Shown here: piece after piece, positions 16,516 through 24,738 of the stretch
Layout: every line of letters starts with the position of its first letter
How positions within the stretch are numbered: the first letter of the stretch is position 1
Assembly (NCBI GenBank): GCA_021325365.1
Contig: JAJPHF010000141.1
Coordinates: 1 to 32,789, forward strand
Reading direction: 5' to 3'
DNA from: Pseudomonadota bacterium
GTDB lineage: Bacteria > Chloroflexota > UBA6077 > JAJPHF01
Length of the DNA stretch: 32,789 nucleotides
Program-made: the position numbers and the translations under genes
Notes under the pieces: generated by a model
The model's input: the letters and a program-made list of their open reading frames with translations, nothing else
Databases searched by the model: none
What the model was told of the DNA's origin: nothing

Positions 16516-19302
16516 TTACCGCGCCGTGAGCCCGCGCGCCCGCAGCCAGCGGACGTAGCCGCGCAGCTCCTGCTCCAGCCGCCGCGGACCTCCCAGCCGC
16601 AAGAAATACCACGCGCGCAGCGGCAAGCGCCACCAGGGGGTTGGGCGTACGACGTAGCTGATCACGGACACGCCGCCCGCGGCTTGCTGTCGCCGCCACG
16701 GCCAGCCACGGCGGGCGGGCGCAGGTGCTACTGCGGCCTCGGGAGGCGAGGCGGCCGTGGGCGCCCGGTCCGGGGCGCGCCGCGGTGCGCGGCAGTAGGC
16801 GGCGAGCGGTGCCACGGCGCGGTCCCAGGTCAGCGTGGCCGCCACGCGGGCGAAGCGCGGCGCCAGCGCGGCACGCAGCGCGGGCTGGTCGAGCAGCTCC
16901 AGCAGCGCGGCGGCGGCGGCTGCCTCGTCGCCGGGCGGTACGACGCGGCCCAGCCCCTCGCGCTCCACCAGGTCGGCCAGGGCGTCGCCGCGCGTACAGA
17001 CGAGCGGTAGCCTCGCCCAGAAGCAGTCGAGCAGGCGGCTACGGAAGGCGTAGCGCGTCTCCACGCTGTCGGGGTGCAGGCTCACCCCCAGGTCGGCCTC
17101 CAACAGGTAGGCGGCGCGCTCGGCGTAGGGCACCCAGTCGCGGAAGAAGACGTGGCGCTCGGCCAGGCCCAGCGCCGCCGCTAGCTCGCGGGTGCGCCCC
17201 GGCATCGCCATCGGCGGCAACGCGGCGTTCGGGTGGCGCGTGCCCAGGAACACCAGCCGCGCGTCGGGCCGCTCGACCGCCACGCGCGCCATCGCCCGCA
17301 CCAGCGTCAATGGGTCGAACCAGTCCCACAGCCCGCCGCCCCACAGGATCACCTGGTCCGCGGCCGCGATGCCTGGCTCGACGCCCTTCAGGGCCGGGCC
17401 GTGCGCGCGCGGCGGCTCGGGCGGCAAACCGTAGGGCACCACGTCGATGAGCGCGCGCAGCGTCGGGTCGGCGTCATAGGTGGCAGGGTTCAGGCGATTG
17501 TTCGCGGCCAGCATGCCCAGCCAGTAGTCGCGCTGGCGCTCGCTGGCGCAGAGGAAGAAGTCGCCCGCCTGTAGCTGGTCGTTCAGCACGCCCAGGTGCT
17601 CGCCGTGGATCGCCTCGCGGAACGGCCGGCGATCGCGGGCGAAGAAGGCCAGGTTCTCCAGGATGAAGGGGTCGTACAGGTCGACCACGAGCCGCTTGCC
17701 GAGCGCGCGCAGCGCCGGCGCCTTCTGCAGCAAGAAGCCCTGCACCAGCACCACGCTCGCCTGGCGGGCCAGCGGTACCAGTCGTTCCGGGCGCTCCTCG
17801 TAGCTGACCACGCGGAAGCCCTCGCCGGCCGGCGGGTCGGCGTTCGGCGTGGCGAGCAGTACTGGCAGGCCCGCCCGGGCCAGCGCCCGCGCCATCTCCC
17901 ACGCGCGCACGCCTGGCCCGGCCATCGCCGCCCCGACCGGATCGCCGCACACCAGCAGCACCGGCGCCGCAGTCGTCGGCGGGCTAGCAGCCAGGGCCGG
18001 GGCCCCCTCACCCCCCGCCCTCTCCCAGGGGGAGAGGGGGCTGGACGCACTCCCCTGTCCCCCTGGGAGAGAACTCACATTACTCCCCTCTCCCCTCGGG
18101 AGGGAATTCGCATTACTCCCCTCTCCCCCTGGGAGAGGGGTGGGGGGTGAGGGGGCGCGGATCGGCGCCACCTCGTCTAGCGTCGGCGCGGGGTCTGCCG
18201 CGAACAGCCGATCCAGTCCGAACGTCCGCGCGACGCGCTCCTGCGTCTCCAGGTAGCGGGGATCGACGTGGTTGGGCATGAACGGCTCGCCGAACAACGG
18301 CAGGATCGCGGCGTCCGGGCGGCGGCGCGCGCGCTGCACGGCCGCCCGTCGCGCCCACACGTCGTCCAGCTTCAGCCCCACCTCGCCGAGCGCCAGGAAA
18401 TAGCTGAGCGCCAGGCGTGGCACCGTCTCCGTCGGGCTGCCCCCGTCGCGGCCCAGCACGTAGGGCGCCGTCTCGATGCGGCCGCTCATCAGGCCGCGCT
18501 GGGCCGCGAGCAAGAGCGCCGCGGGCAGCACGCGCTCCAGCGTGGCGTCGTCGTAGTTTTTGAGAATCGTGTACAGGGCGTTGCGCTCGTAGAGCACGCG
18601 GAGCTGATGGGCCGGCAGCCGCGAGGCGGTGGCGTGGCCGCGGTGATAGGCGACGGCGCGCGGGGCCAGCGCGACGGCGTGGCCGCGCAGCCAGAGGCGC
18701 CAGCCGAGATCGACGTCCTCGAAGAAGGCGAAATACGCCTCGTCGAAGCCGCCGACCGCCAGGAAGGCGTCGCGGCGCACGGCCATGGCGCCGCCGCAGG
18801 CGAACAGCGTGGGCCGCAGCGTCAAGTCGGCCGCGGCGCCGGCCGGCGCGCCGTACAGGTGCTGGAAGGCGTGGCCGTAGAAGTTCAGCAGCCCGCCCGC
18901 GAAGTCCACCCGGTCGCCGGTCCAGTCGAGCATCTTCGCGCCGGTGGCGGCCAGCCCCGGCCGCTCCAGCAACGGGCCGACCAGCTCCCGCGCCCACGCC
19001 GGATCGATGCGCGCGTCGTTGTTCAGCAGCGCGACGTAGGGCGCCGTCGTGGTGGCCACGCCCTGGTTGCAGGCCGCGGCGAACCCCAGGTTCTCGCGGT
19101 TCCGCAGCACCCGCACGCGGGGAAAGCGCCGCCGCACGAGCGCGAGCGAATCGTCGCTCGACGCGTTGTCCACGAGCCACAGCTCGAGGCGGTCGGCGGG
19201 GTAGTCCAACGCCTCCAGCGAGCCGAAGCACGCTTCGAGGTGCGCGGCGCCGTTATAGTTCGGCACCACGACCGCCAGCCGCGGCCAGCCGCCGTCGCTC
19301 AT
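16516..19302 (-). CDS. bifunctional glycosyltransferase: GT2 domain fused to a GT4-like domain
   Basis: The 928-residue protein is a fusion. Residues 1 to about 330 form a GT2 domain of rhamnosyltransferase type: LAVVVPNYNGAAHLEACFGS, WLVDNASSDDS, ALLNNDARIDP (the DxD-like site), FFEDVDLGWRLWLRGH. Residues about 445-870 form a GT-B/GT4-like domain: GPGVRAWEMARALARAGLPVLLATPN, then VILWGGGLWDWFDPLTLVRA and ADLGVSLHPDSVETRYAFRSRLLDCF. Between them, residues about 381-434 (PTPLPGGEGSNANSLPRGEG and similar) are encoded by four palindromic repeat modules. A basic amphipathic tail ends the protein. It probably adds two successive sugars to a lipid-linked or surface glycan. Confidence 0.9.
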   Translation of the reverse strand: MSDGGWPRLAVVVPNYNGAAHLEACFGSLEALDYPADRLELWLVDNASSDDSLALVRRRFPRVRVLRNRENLGFAAACNQGVATTTAPYVALLNNDARIDPAWARELVGPLLERPGLAATGAKMLDWTGDRVDFAGGLLNFYGHAFQHLYGAPAGAAADLTLRPTLFACGGAMAVRRDAFLAVGGFDEAYFAFFEDVDLGWRLWLRGHAVALAPRAVAYHRGHATASRLPAHQLRVLYERNALYTILKNYDDATLERVLPAALLLAAQRGLMSGRIETAPYVLGRDGGSPTETVPRLALSYFLALGEVGLKLDDVWARRAAVQRARRRPDAAILPLFGEPFMPNHVDPRYLETQERVARTFGLDRLFAADPAPTLDEVAPIRAPSPPTPLPGGEGSNANSLPRGEGSNVSSLPGGQGSASSPLSPWERAGGEGAPALAASPPTTAAPVLLVCGDPVGAAMAGPGVRAWEMARALARAGLPVLLATPNADPPAGEGFRVVSYEERPERLVPLARQASVVLVQGFLLQKAPALRALGKRLVVDLYDPFILENLAFFARDRRPFREAIHGEHLGVLNDQLQAGDFFLCASERQRDYWLGMLAANNRLNPATYDADPTLRALIDVVPYGLPPEPPRAHGPALKGVEPGIAAADQVILWGGGLWDWFDPLTLVRAMARVAVERPDARLVFLGTRHPNAALPPMAMPGRTRELAAALGLAERHVFFRDWVPYAERAAYLLEADLGVSLHPDSVETRYAFRSRLLDCFWARLPLVCTRGDALADLVEREGLGRVVPPGDEAAAAAALLELLDQPALRAALAPRFARVAATLTWDRAVAPLAAYCRAPRRAPDRAPTAASPPEAAVAPAPARRGWPWRRQQAAGGVSVISYVVRPTPWWRLPLRAWYFLRLGGPRRLEQELRGYVRWLRARGLTAR
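18001..18160. repeat. cluster of palindromic CCCTCTCCC...GGGAGAGGG modules inside a glycosyltransferase gene
   Basis: The outer ends are inverse copies: GCCCCCTCACCCCCCGCCCT on the left and GGGTGGGGGGTGAGGGGGC on the right. Between them are modules such as CTCCCAGGGGGAGAGG and CTCCCCCTGGGAGAGG, joined by ACTCACATTACTCCCC-like spacers. All modules keep the reading frame and encode a Pro/Gly/Ser linker between the two enzyme domains. This is a widespread intergenic repeat style in GC-rich bacteria. Confidence 0.8.
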
Positions 19303-19359
19303 CGTCTGTCTAGCTCCGACAGCGGAATTCGGGGGGCAGGCACGGGCACGCCCACCGGT

Positions 19360-20382
19360 TTACCGATCATCGCGGCCGAGCAGGTGGCGGGTGGCGTTCA
19401 TGAGCCGCATCACGCGGCCGCGGCGGATGGCGGCCAGGTGCGCCCGCAGCGTCTCCACCTCGCGGGTGAGCGCGGCGATCTGGCGCTCCTGGTGCGCCAG
19501 GCGCTCCTCTAGCGCGGCCGGGCCGCGGTTGCCGCGCTCCAGCGCGAGCACGCTTAGCACGAGCTGCAGCTCCTGCCGCGCCACTAGCTCGGCCGCCGGG
19601 TCCGGCGGGCGCGGCACGAGCTGCTCCCGCGCCGCTTGCAGCACGGCCGTCTCGCCCTCCTTGCTCGCGAGTATCCCCCAACGATAGGCCGGAAGCTGCC
19701 GGTCGGCGTCCGGCTCCCGGGCGTTGTACCAGCGGTCGAGCGCCGCATGCACGCTGGCCTCGGGGTCGAGGCTCAGCAGGTGGTGCTTCAGCAGCATCAG
19801 CGGCAGCCAGTGGTACAGGTAGCCGCTCGGGAAGGCGTGGCACGCCATCCCGCTCGCCGCGAGCGCCGCAACTGTCGCGTCTAGATCGGGCAGGCCGTGG
19901 TCGCGGTGCTCACGGAGCTGCTGGTGCTCGGCGTGCAGCGCCAGCTTCACGTACTCGAAGAGCAGCGCCTCGGCGCGCTCCGTCTCGGCGCTGGCGAACG
20001 GCGCGAGCAGCAGCACGTAGCGCCGCGCCACGCGCCCTAGCTCGCTCAGGTAGCGCGGGCGGGCGGCGGCCGGCACGTGCTCTAGGCTGTCGAGCGACAG
20101 CACGAGGTCGAAGCTCGCGTCCTGAAACGGCAGCGCCAGCCCCGAGCCGCGCAGGTAGGCCGCGGCCGGCTCGCTGCCCGCCTCGACTATGGCCGGGTCC
20201 ACGACGACGACCCAGTCGGCCGGCAGGAAGCGAGCGCTCAGCCCAGGAAAGCCCCCCACGTCGAGCACGGCGAGCCGCACAGGGCCTTCCCGCACGCGGA
20301 TCAGCTCGGCCACCGCCCGGGCGTCACGGTGGCGGCCGTACTGATCGAAGGGGAGCGAGCCAAGCGCCACGCCGTTTGCCAT
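19360..20382 (-). CDS. class I SAM-dependent methyltransferase with C-terminal coiled coil
   Basis: The ATG at 20382 overlaps the Wzt-like stop by one base (TGATG), giving 340 residues; the frame continues upstream only as shadow. The SAM-binding motif is VLDVGGFPGL (motif I), with a VVVDP acidic end, then GLALPFQDASFDLVLSLDSLEHV (motif II/III of Methyltransf_11 type). After about residue 270 the protein turns into a predicted coiled coil (LEERLAHQERQIAALTREVETLRAHL), then a short basic tail. Location after the ABC ATPase and before the glycosyltransferase suggests it modifies a glycan, possibly capping chain length as in WbdD-like systems. That role is inferred from position only. Confidence 0.85.
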   Translation of the reverse strand: MANGVALGSLPFDQYGRHRDARAVAELIRVREGPVRLAVLDVGGFPGLSARFLPADWVVVVDPAIVEAGSEPAAAYLRGSGLALPFQDASFDLVLSLDSLEHVPAAARPRYLSELGRVARRYVLLLAPFASAETERAEALLFEYVKLALHAEHQQLREHRDHGLPDLDATVAALAASGMACHAFPSGYLYHWLPLMLLKHHLLSLDPEASVHAALDRWYNAREPDADRQLPAYRWGILASKEGETAVLQAAREQLVPRPPDPAAELVARQELQLVLSVLALERGNRGPAALEERLAHQERQIAALTREVETLRAHLAAIRRGRVMRLMNATRHLLGRDDR

Positions 20383-21761
20383 CAGCGGTTCGCGGTCAGC
20401 TCGTGGCCCGGGCCGACCGGTTCGCCGAGCGGGGCGGGGCGGCTGAGGCGCGCGGGGGGAGCGAGCGCGCCCCGCGGGGCGGCCACGACGGCCGGCGGCT
20501 CCTGACCGACCGCCACCGGCTGGCTGCCCGCGACCATCTCCCACGCGCCGGCCAGGTCGATCAACCCGTACCGCTCCACGCCGTCGGGACTAACGACCCG
20601 AAAGGGGTAGCACTGGTGGTGGTGGTCGAAGGGGTGCAGCTCTTGCTCATCGTAGACCGCCGCCGACAGCGTATAGGCACCCGCCAGCAGCGGCAGCGCC
20701 TCGATACGGTAGCGCAGCTCGCCCTCCCCCTCGACCTGCTCGATCGGCTGCCCATCGACGCGGGTGTTCGGGCCGCCGACTTGCAGCCCGCCGGCGTAGA
20801 TGGCCACGCCGAACACCGGCCGGCGCACCCGCCGTCGGGCGTGGTAGCGCAGCCGCACGACCAGTGGCTCCCCCGTCGCGAACCGCGTGGCCGGCCGCCC
20901 CGCGCCGTCCAGCAGCTCGACCCCCACCAGCTCGATCTCGCCGCTGCCCCACCGCCGGCCGGTGGGGGCCAGGGGCTGGGGGCTGGGGACTGGGGAGTGA
21001 GCCCTAGCCCCCATTTCCCTCCCGCCCCCCCCGAGCAGATGGCGGCGGTACTCCTCGATGACCGGCCCCGGCGCGCCCAGCGCCCGCACCTGCCCGTCGT
21101 CGAGCCAGAGGACGCGCGTGCAGAACTGGGCGACCGCGGTCAGGTCGTGGCTGACCAGCAGGATCGTGCGGCCCGCGGCGTGCAGCGCGCGGATGCGGTC
21201 CAGGCAGCGCTCCTGAAACTGGAGGTCGCCCACGGCGAGCACCTCGTCGAGCAACAGCACGTCCGGCTCGACGTGGACCGCGACCGCGAAGCCGAGGCGC
21301 GCCTGCATGCCCGACGAGTAGCGCTTCACCGGCGTGTCCACGAAGCGCTCCAGGCCGGCGAACTCCACGATGTCGGCGAAGCGCTCGTCCACGCGGCGTC
21401 GCGGAATGCCGAGGATCGAGGCGTTCAGGTAGACGTTGTCGCGGCCGCTCAGCTCGGGGTGGAAGCCCGCGCCCAGCTCCAGCAGCGCGGCGACGCGGCC
21501 CCGCACGTCCACGCGGCCGTGGGTCGGGGCGAGCAGCCGCGTGGCGAGCTTGAGCAGCGTGCTCTTGCCGGAGCCGTTGGCGCCGATCACTCCCAGCGCC
21601 TCGCCGGGCGTCACGGCGAAGCTGACGTCGCGCAGCGCCCAGAACTCCTCGCGCCAGCCGCGCCGCCGGAAGGCGTGTAACAGCGCATCTTGCAGCGAGC
21701 GCGCGCGCTCATGGTGGATGGTGAAGCGCTTGGCGACACCCTCGAAGCGGATGGCCGGCAT
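20382..21761 (-). CDS. Wzt-like ABC transporter ATPase for polysaccharide export
   Basis: The 459-residue protein has an N-terminal ATPase domain with Walker A GANGSGKST, signature YSSGMQARLGF, Walker B VLLLDEVLAVGD and the SHD switch His. Its VPS/O-antigen subfamily traits include WALRDVSF and LLELGAGFHPELSGRDNVYLNASILG. After the ATPase, from about residue 275, is a beta-rich Wzt C-terminal-like domain (GPNTRVDGQPIEQ, RYRIEALPLLAGAYTLSAAV) that in known systems binds the glycan. Residues about 245-265 are a repeat-encoded linker (nucleotides 20965-21025, GGGGCTGGGG units). The permease partner (Wzm) is not visible on either side. It follows the DUF5667-type gene by 22 bases, and no good ribosome-binding site was seen. 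Confidence 0.92.
   Translation of the reverse strand: MPAIRFEGVAKRFTIHHERARSLQDALLHAFRRRGWREEFWALRDVSFAVTPGEALGVIGANGSGKSTLLKLATRLLAPTHGRVDVRGRVAALLELGAGFHPELSGRDNVYLNASILGIPRRRVDERFADIVEFAGLERFVDTPVKRYSSGMQARLGFAVAVHVEPDVLLLDEVLAVGDLQFQERCLDRIRALHAAGRTILLVSHDLTAVAQFCTRVLWLDDGQVRALGAPGPVIEEYRRHLLGGGGREMGARAHSPVPSPQPLAPTGRRWGSGEIELVGVELLDGAGRPATRFATGEPLVVRLRYHARRRVRRPVFGVAIYAGGLQVGGPNTRVDGQPIEQVEGEGELRYRIEALPLLAGAYTLSAAVYDEQELHPFDHHHQCYPFRVVSPDGVERYGLIDLAGAWEMVAGSQPVAVGQEPPAVVAAPRGALAPPARLSRPAPLGEPVGPGHELTANR
20965..21025. repeat. GGGGCTGGGGACTGGG-type repeat inside the Wzt-like gene
   Basis: The DNA is a run of GGGGCTGGGG and GACTGGGGAG units followed by CCCCCATTTCCCTCCC, and it stays in frame. 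It falls exactly between the ATPase and the C-terminal domain, encoding a Pro/Ser/Gln-rich linker. Confidence 0.6.
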
Positions 21762-21783
21762 GCGGGTTGGAGCGCCCGCCGCG

Positions 21784-23643
21784 CTACGGCGCGGTGCGCG
21801 TGGGCGTCGCGGCGGGCGGCAAGAGCTGGAAGATCGGGGTCGGCGACGCCGCCGGCGTGGCCTGCGCGGGTGGCGCGTCGAAGCTCGGCGCGCGCTGCGT
21901 GCTGGCCGGCGCTGTCGGGCCCGCGCCGCCCGCCGTGCCCGAGCTGCCAGTGGTCGAGGCGGGGCCAGCCGCGGTGCTCGGGCTCGCGGCGCCGGTCGTC
22001 ACCGCGCCCGGCGCGCTCGCGGGGCCCGCGCTCCGGCCGCCGCTACCGGTCGGCGCGCTCACGCTCGGGCTACCGCCCGTGGCCGCGCCGCTCGCCGTGC
22101 CGAGGCTTGGCGCCGCGGGGGCGCCGACGGTGGTGCTGCTCGGGCCAGCGCTCGGGCTGCTGCCTGTGACCGCGCCGGTGCCGCTTGCAGCGCTGTCGGG
22201 GCTGCCGGTCGTGACGGCACCCGCGCTGCCGGTCGCGCCAGCGCTCGTGCCGCCGGTGGTCGCGGCCGGCGCGTGCTGCGGCGTGGTGCTACCGGCGCTC
22301 GGCAGGATGGCGGGGGCCGCGCCCGCGCCGCCAGGAATCGTGACGCGCCGCGGCTCGGCGGCCGGCGCGCCGCTCGTCGTGCTCTGCGGCACCTGCGAGC
22401 GGCCGGGCAGCGCCACGCTGGCCGGACCGACCACGCCGAACGTCGGTGCCGCGGCCGGCACGATGCGCTCGGGCGGCGCTGGCTCGGCGACGGCCGGCGG
22501 CGCGACGGCGGCCGGCTCGGGGGCAGCCTCGACGGGTGCCGCGACCGCGGCCGGGACGGGGGCCGGCGCGGCGGCCGTCGCCCCGGTGGCCACGCTATCG
22601 GGCCGCGACACCTCGACCGCGCGAGCGACGGCCGGGCGCGCCGGCTCGGGCACGCGCTGCACGATGGCGCCCAGCATCTGCTCGTTCGCCTCCAGCCGCG
22701 TGATCACGCGGCCGACCTGCTCGGGGGCCGGCGCCTGGCCCTGCGTGTTGTTCAGCTCGGAGCGCACGGCGTCGACCTCGCGCACGTAGTCGGTGGCCAG
22801 CGACGCCACCACGTCGGCGCGGTCGCGCTCGACCATCTCGCGCGTTTCCTTCATGCGCTCCTGGGCGCGCTGCATACGAATCTCGAGGCGGGCCTGCGGC
22901 GGCGCCACGGCCAGCTGGGCATCCTCGACCAGCCGCTTCACCGGATACAGCGGCTCGTCGGGCAGGCTCGTCGCCGTCGAGGTCGCCAGGCTCCCGGCCA
23001 GCAGCAGCGCCAGGCCCGCGCCGCCGACGCCGGCGGCCAGGCGCGACAGCGTGCGCACGAGATGCTTGCGCGGCGTGCGCCCCGTGGCAGCGGGCCGCGT
23101 GGCGGGGTCCGCGTGCTCGCGGCGCGCGGCGGCCCAGAGCGGCAGGGACACCGGGGCGCTGGGCGCGGCGGTCGCGGCGGCCGGCGCGGCCGCGCGCCGC
23201 CAGAGCGGGTCTTGCCGCAGCCGGGCCGGGGCCTGTACGGGCGGCAGGCTTCGCAGCTCGACGGCCAGCGCCAGGAGTGGCTCGAGGTCGGGGTGCTGGG
23301 CCAGGATGGCGTCTACGCCCGGCTCGCCGCGCTCCCAGCGCTCCAGCGCCGTGGCGAGCGCCTCGGGCGCTTCCAGACGAGCAGCGGCATACGCCGGCAA
23401 TGCCACGGGCGCCGATGGCTCGGCAGGCCGCGCGAGCCCGCGCCGCCAGAGCGGGTCGCGGCGCAGGCGCTCGGGCGCGCGCACGGCAGGCAGCGACCGC
23501 AGCTCCTCGGCCAGTCGGAGCAGCGGTTCGAGTTCAGCCCGCAGCTCGGGGCGCCGCGCTAGCAGCTCCTCCGCGCCACCCTGGCCGCTCTCCCAACGCT
23601 CCAAGCACTCGCTCAGAACGTCGTGCGGACCCTGCTGGGTCAC
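21784..23643 (-). CDS. DUF5667-type membrane protein with duplicated N-terminal motif, partner of the upstream sigma factor
   Basis: A GTG start at 23643 with AGGAGG six bases upstream gives 619 residues. The N-terminus carries two copies of one unit: ECLERWESGQGGAEELLARR...LPAVRAPERLRRDPLWRR, then ALERWERGEPGVDAILAQHP...LPPVQAPARLRQDPLWRR (about residues 10-70 and 97-155). A single transmembrane helix (about 183-205) precedes the segment LPDEPLYPVKRLVEDAQLAV, the hallmark of DUF5667, and a helical region with RMQRAQERMKETREM. The last 300 residues are Ala/Pro/Thr/Ser/Gly-rich and probably extracytoplasmic. It is encoded directly after the sigma factor. An anti-sigma or signalling role is inferred from that pairing, which I recall as common in Chloroflexota; it is not proven by motif. 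Confidence 0.75.
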   Translation of the reverse strand: MTQQGPHDVLSECLERWESGQGGAEELLARRPELRAELEPLLRLAEELRSLPAVRAPERLRRDPLWRRGLARPAEPSAPVALPAYAAARLEAPEALATALERWERGEPGVDAILAQHPDLEPLLALAVELRSLPPVQAPARLRQDPLWRRAAAPAAATAAPSAPVSLPLWAAARREHADPATRPAATGRTPRKHLVRTLSRLAAGVGGAGLALLLAGSLATSTATSLPDEPLYPVKRLVEDAQLAVAPPQARLEIRMQRAQERMKETREMVERDRADVVASLATDYVREVDAVRSELNNTQGQAPAPEQVGRVITRLEANEQMLGAIVQRVPEPARPAVARAVEVSRPDSVATGATAAAPAPVPAAVAAPVEAAPEPAAVAPPAVAEPAPPERIVPAAAPTFGVVGPASVALPGRSQVPQSTTSGAPAAEPRRVTIPGGAGAAPAILPSAGSTTPQHAPAATTGGTSAGATGSAGAVTTGSPDSAASGTGAVTGSSPSAGPSSTTVGAPAAPSLGTASGAATGGSPSVSAPTGSGGRSAGPASAPGAVTTGAASPSTAAGPASTTGSSGTAGGAGPTAPASTQRAPSFDAPPAQATPAASPTPIFQLLPPAATPTRTAP

Positions 23644-23767
23644 CGCTCGCCTCCTGCGTCGTCTGGGCCTGCCGGGCCGTATCCGCCGCGGCCGGCCCGC
23701 CCCTGCCTTGTGCCCGGTGCGTCTGCAGCAGCCGGCCCCGGCGCCCGCCCCCTAGCAGATTCCGTGC

Positions 23768-24385
23768 CTAGTCGCCGCTCATGGCCTCCAGGACGCGGCT
23801 CAGTCGTCGCGCCCCGCCGTGGCCATTCCGCCGCCGCTCCGGCGTGCGCCGCTCGTCCTGCTCCAGCAGCCGCCGCAGCGCTTGCAGCGCCCGATGTTGG
23901 ATCACCCGCACCGTCGCCGCCGACTTGCCCAGGTGCAGCGCCACGTCGGCGTGCGGCATCTGCTCGATGAAGCGCAGCACGATGACTTCGCGCTGCTCGT
24001 CGGGAAGCTGCCGCACTGCCTCCTGCAGCGTGTGGATCATCTCGCTCTGGGCAAGCTCTTCCTCGGGATCGATCCCGTCGCCAATCGGGTCCAACAAGCT
24101 GGCGTTCGTCGGCTTCGTCGAGCGGTAGTGGTCGATGACCGTATTCCGCGCGAGCCGCAACAGCCAGTGCTGGAACGGCAGCTCCCGCCACTGATAGCGG
24201 TTGATGGCCTCCCAGGCCTTCATGAAAATCTGCTGTGTGAGGTCCTCGGCGAGCTGCCCGTTCCCGACCTTGTAATAAACATAACGGTAAATGGTGTCGA
24301 GATGGCTCTCGTACAGCGTCTGGAACGCTTCGCTATCGCCGTCCGAGACCCGTCGCGCCAGGTCGTCCAGTCCGCTCTCGACCAT
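23768..24385 (-). CDS. ECF-type RNA polymerase sigma factor
   Basis: This 205-residue protein contains sigma-70 region 2 (AFQTLYESHLDTIYRYVYYKVGNGQLAEDLTQQIFMKAWEAI, then HWLLRLARNTVIDHYR) and region 4 (QLPDEQREVIVLRFIEQMPHADVALHLGKSAATVRVIQHRAL helix-turn-helix), with no region 1 or 3. It ends in a basic Arg-rich tail of about 35 residues. The DUF5667-type gene follows 124 bases downstream. The upstream intergenic region shows ECF-like motifs on both strands, so autoregulation is plausible. Target genes cannot be told from this window beyond that. Confidence 0.92.
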   Translation of the reverse strand: MVESGLDDLARRVSDGDSEAFQTLYESHLDTIYRYVYYKVGNGQLAEDLTQQIFMKAWEAINRYQWRELPFQHWLLRLARNTVIDHYRSTKPTNASLLDPIGDGIDPEEELAQSEMIHTLQEAVRQLPDEQREVIVLRFIEQMPHADVALHLGKSAATVRVIQHRALQALRRLLEQDERRTPERRRNGHGGARRLSRVLEAMSGD

Positions 24386-24420
24386 CCACCGTCCGCTTCT
24401 GCGGCGGCTCCACTAGATTA

Positions 24421-24459
24421 AACGAGCCACCGCCGGGAACGTTACAGCTTTGCCTTGTC
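24421..24459. promoter_or_regulatory. candidate overlapping divergent ECF-type promoters
   Basis: Plus strand: GGAAC (24436-24440), 16 bases, GTC (24457-24459), the classic ECF spacing, reading toward the Trm112-like and protease genes. Minus strand: GTAAC (24441-24445), 16 bases, CGTT (24421-24424), reading toward the sigma gene. The two boxes overlap in a divergent gap. The motifs are short and could be chance. Confidence 0.35.
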
Positions 24460-24543
24460 AGTACCACAAGGCCGTCCTATCATACCCTGGCTGGGGGCGC
24501 CGGGCAAACCTTCGGGGGCCGCCCGGACGCCTGGGAGGGGCTG

Positions 24544-24738
24544 GTGCTAGACGCGGAGCTACTGCGCATTCTTGCCTGTCCGGTGTGTATCGCGCCGCTG
24601 CAGGAGGCCGACGGTCGGCTCGTCTGCGGCCAATGCGGGCGGCGCTACCCGATCCGCAACGGCATCCCGATCCTGCTCGTCGACGAGGCGGAGCTGCCCG
24701 CCGGCGGCCCCCCGGGGAGGGCCGCATCCGACGCCTGA
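24544..24738 (+). CDS. Trm112-family small zinc-ribbon-like protein
   Basis: This 64-residue protein shows ILACPVCIAPLQEADGRLVCGQCGRRYPIRNGIPILLVDEA, the Trm112/UPF0434 (YcaR-like) pattern with CPxC and CxxC pairs and the conserved YPIRNGIPILL segment. Homologues bind zinc and some activate methyltransferases. The ATG-equivalent start used here is GTG (24544) after GGAGGGGCTG. The gene ends within the N-terminal coding part of the protease gene, in a different frame. Confidence 0.9.
   Translation: MLDAELLRILACPVCIAPLQEADGRLVCGQCGRRYPIRNGIPILLVDEAELPAGGPPGRAASDA

Noticed and set aside
13037..16699. A single 1220-residue minus-strand protein
   Set aside because: Its first part is a shadow of the MFS gene; the true start is the GTG at 15265 overlapping the MFS stop.
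24450..24632. N-terminal extension of the protease to 919 residues
   Set aside because: This part overlaps the promoter region and Trm112 gene and has no signal-peptide character; a start nearer the hydrophobic segment is more reasonable.
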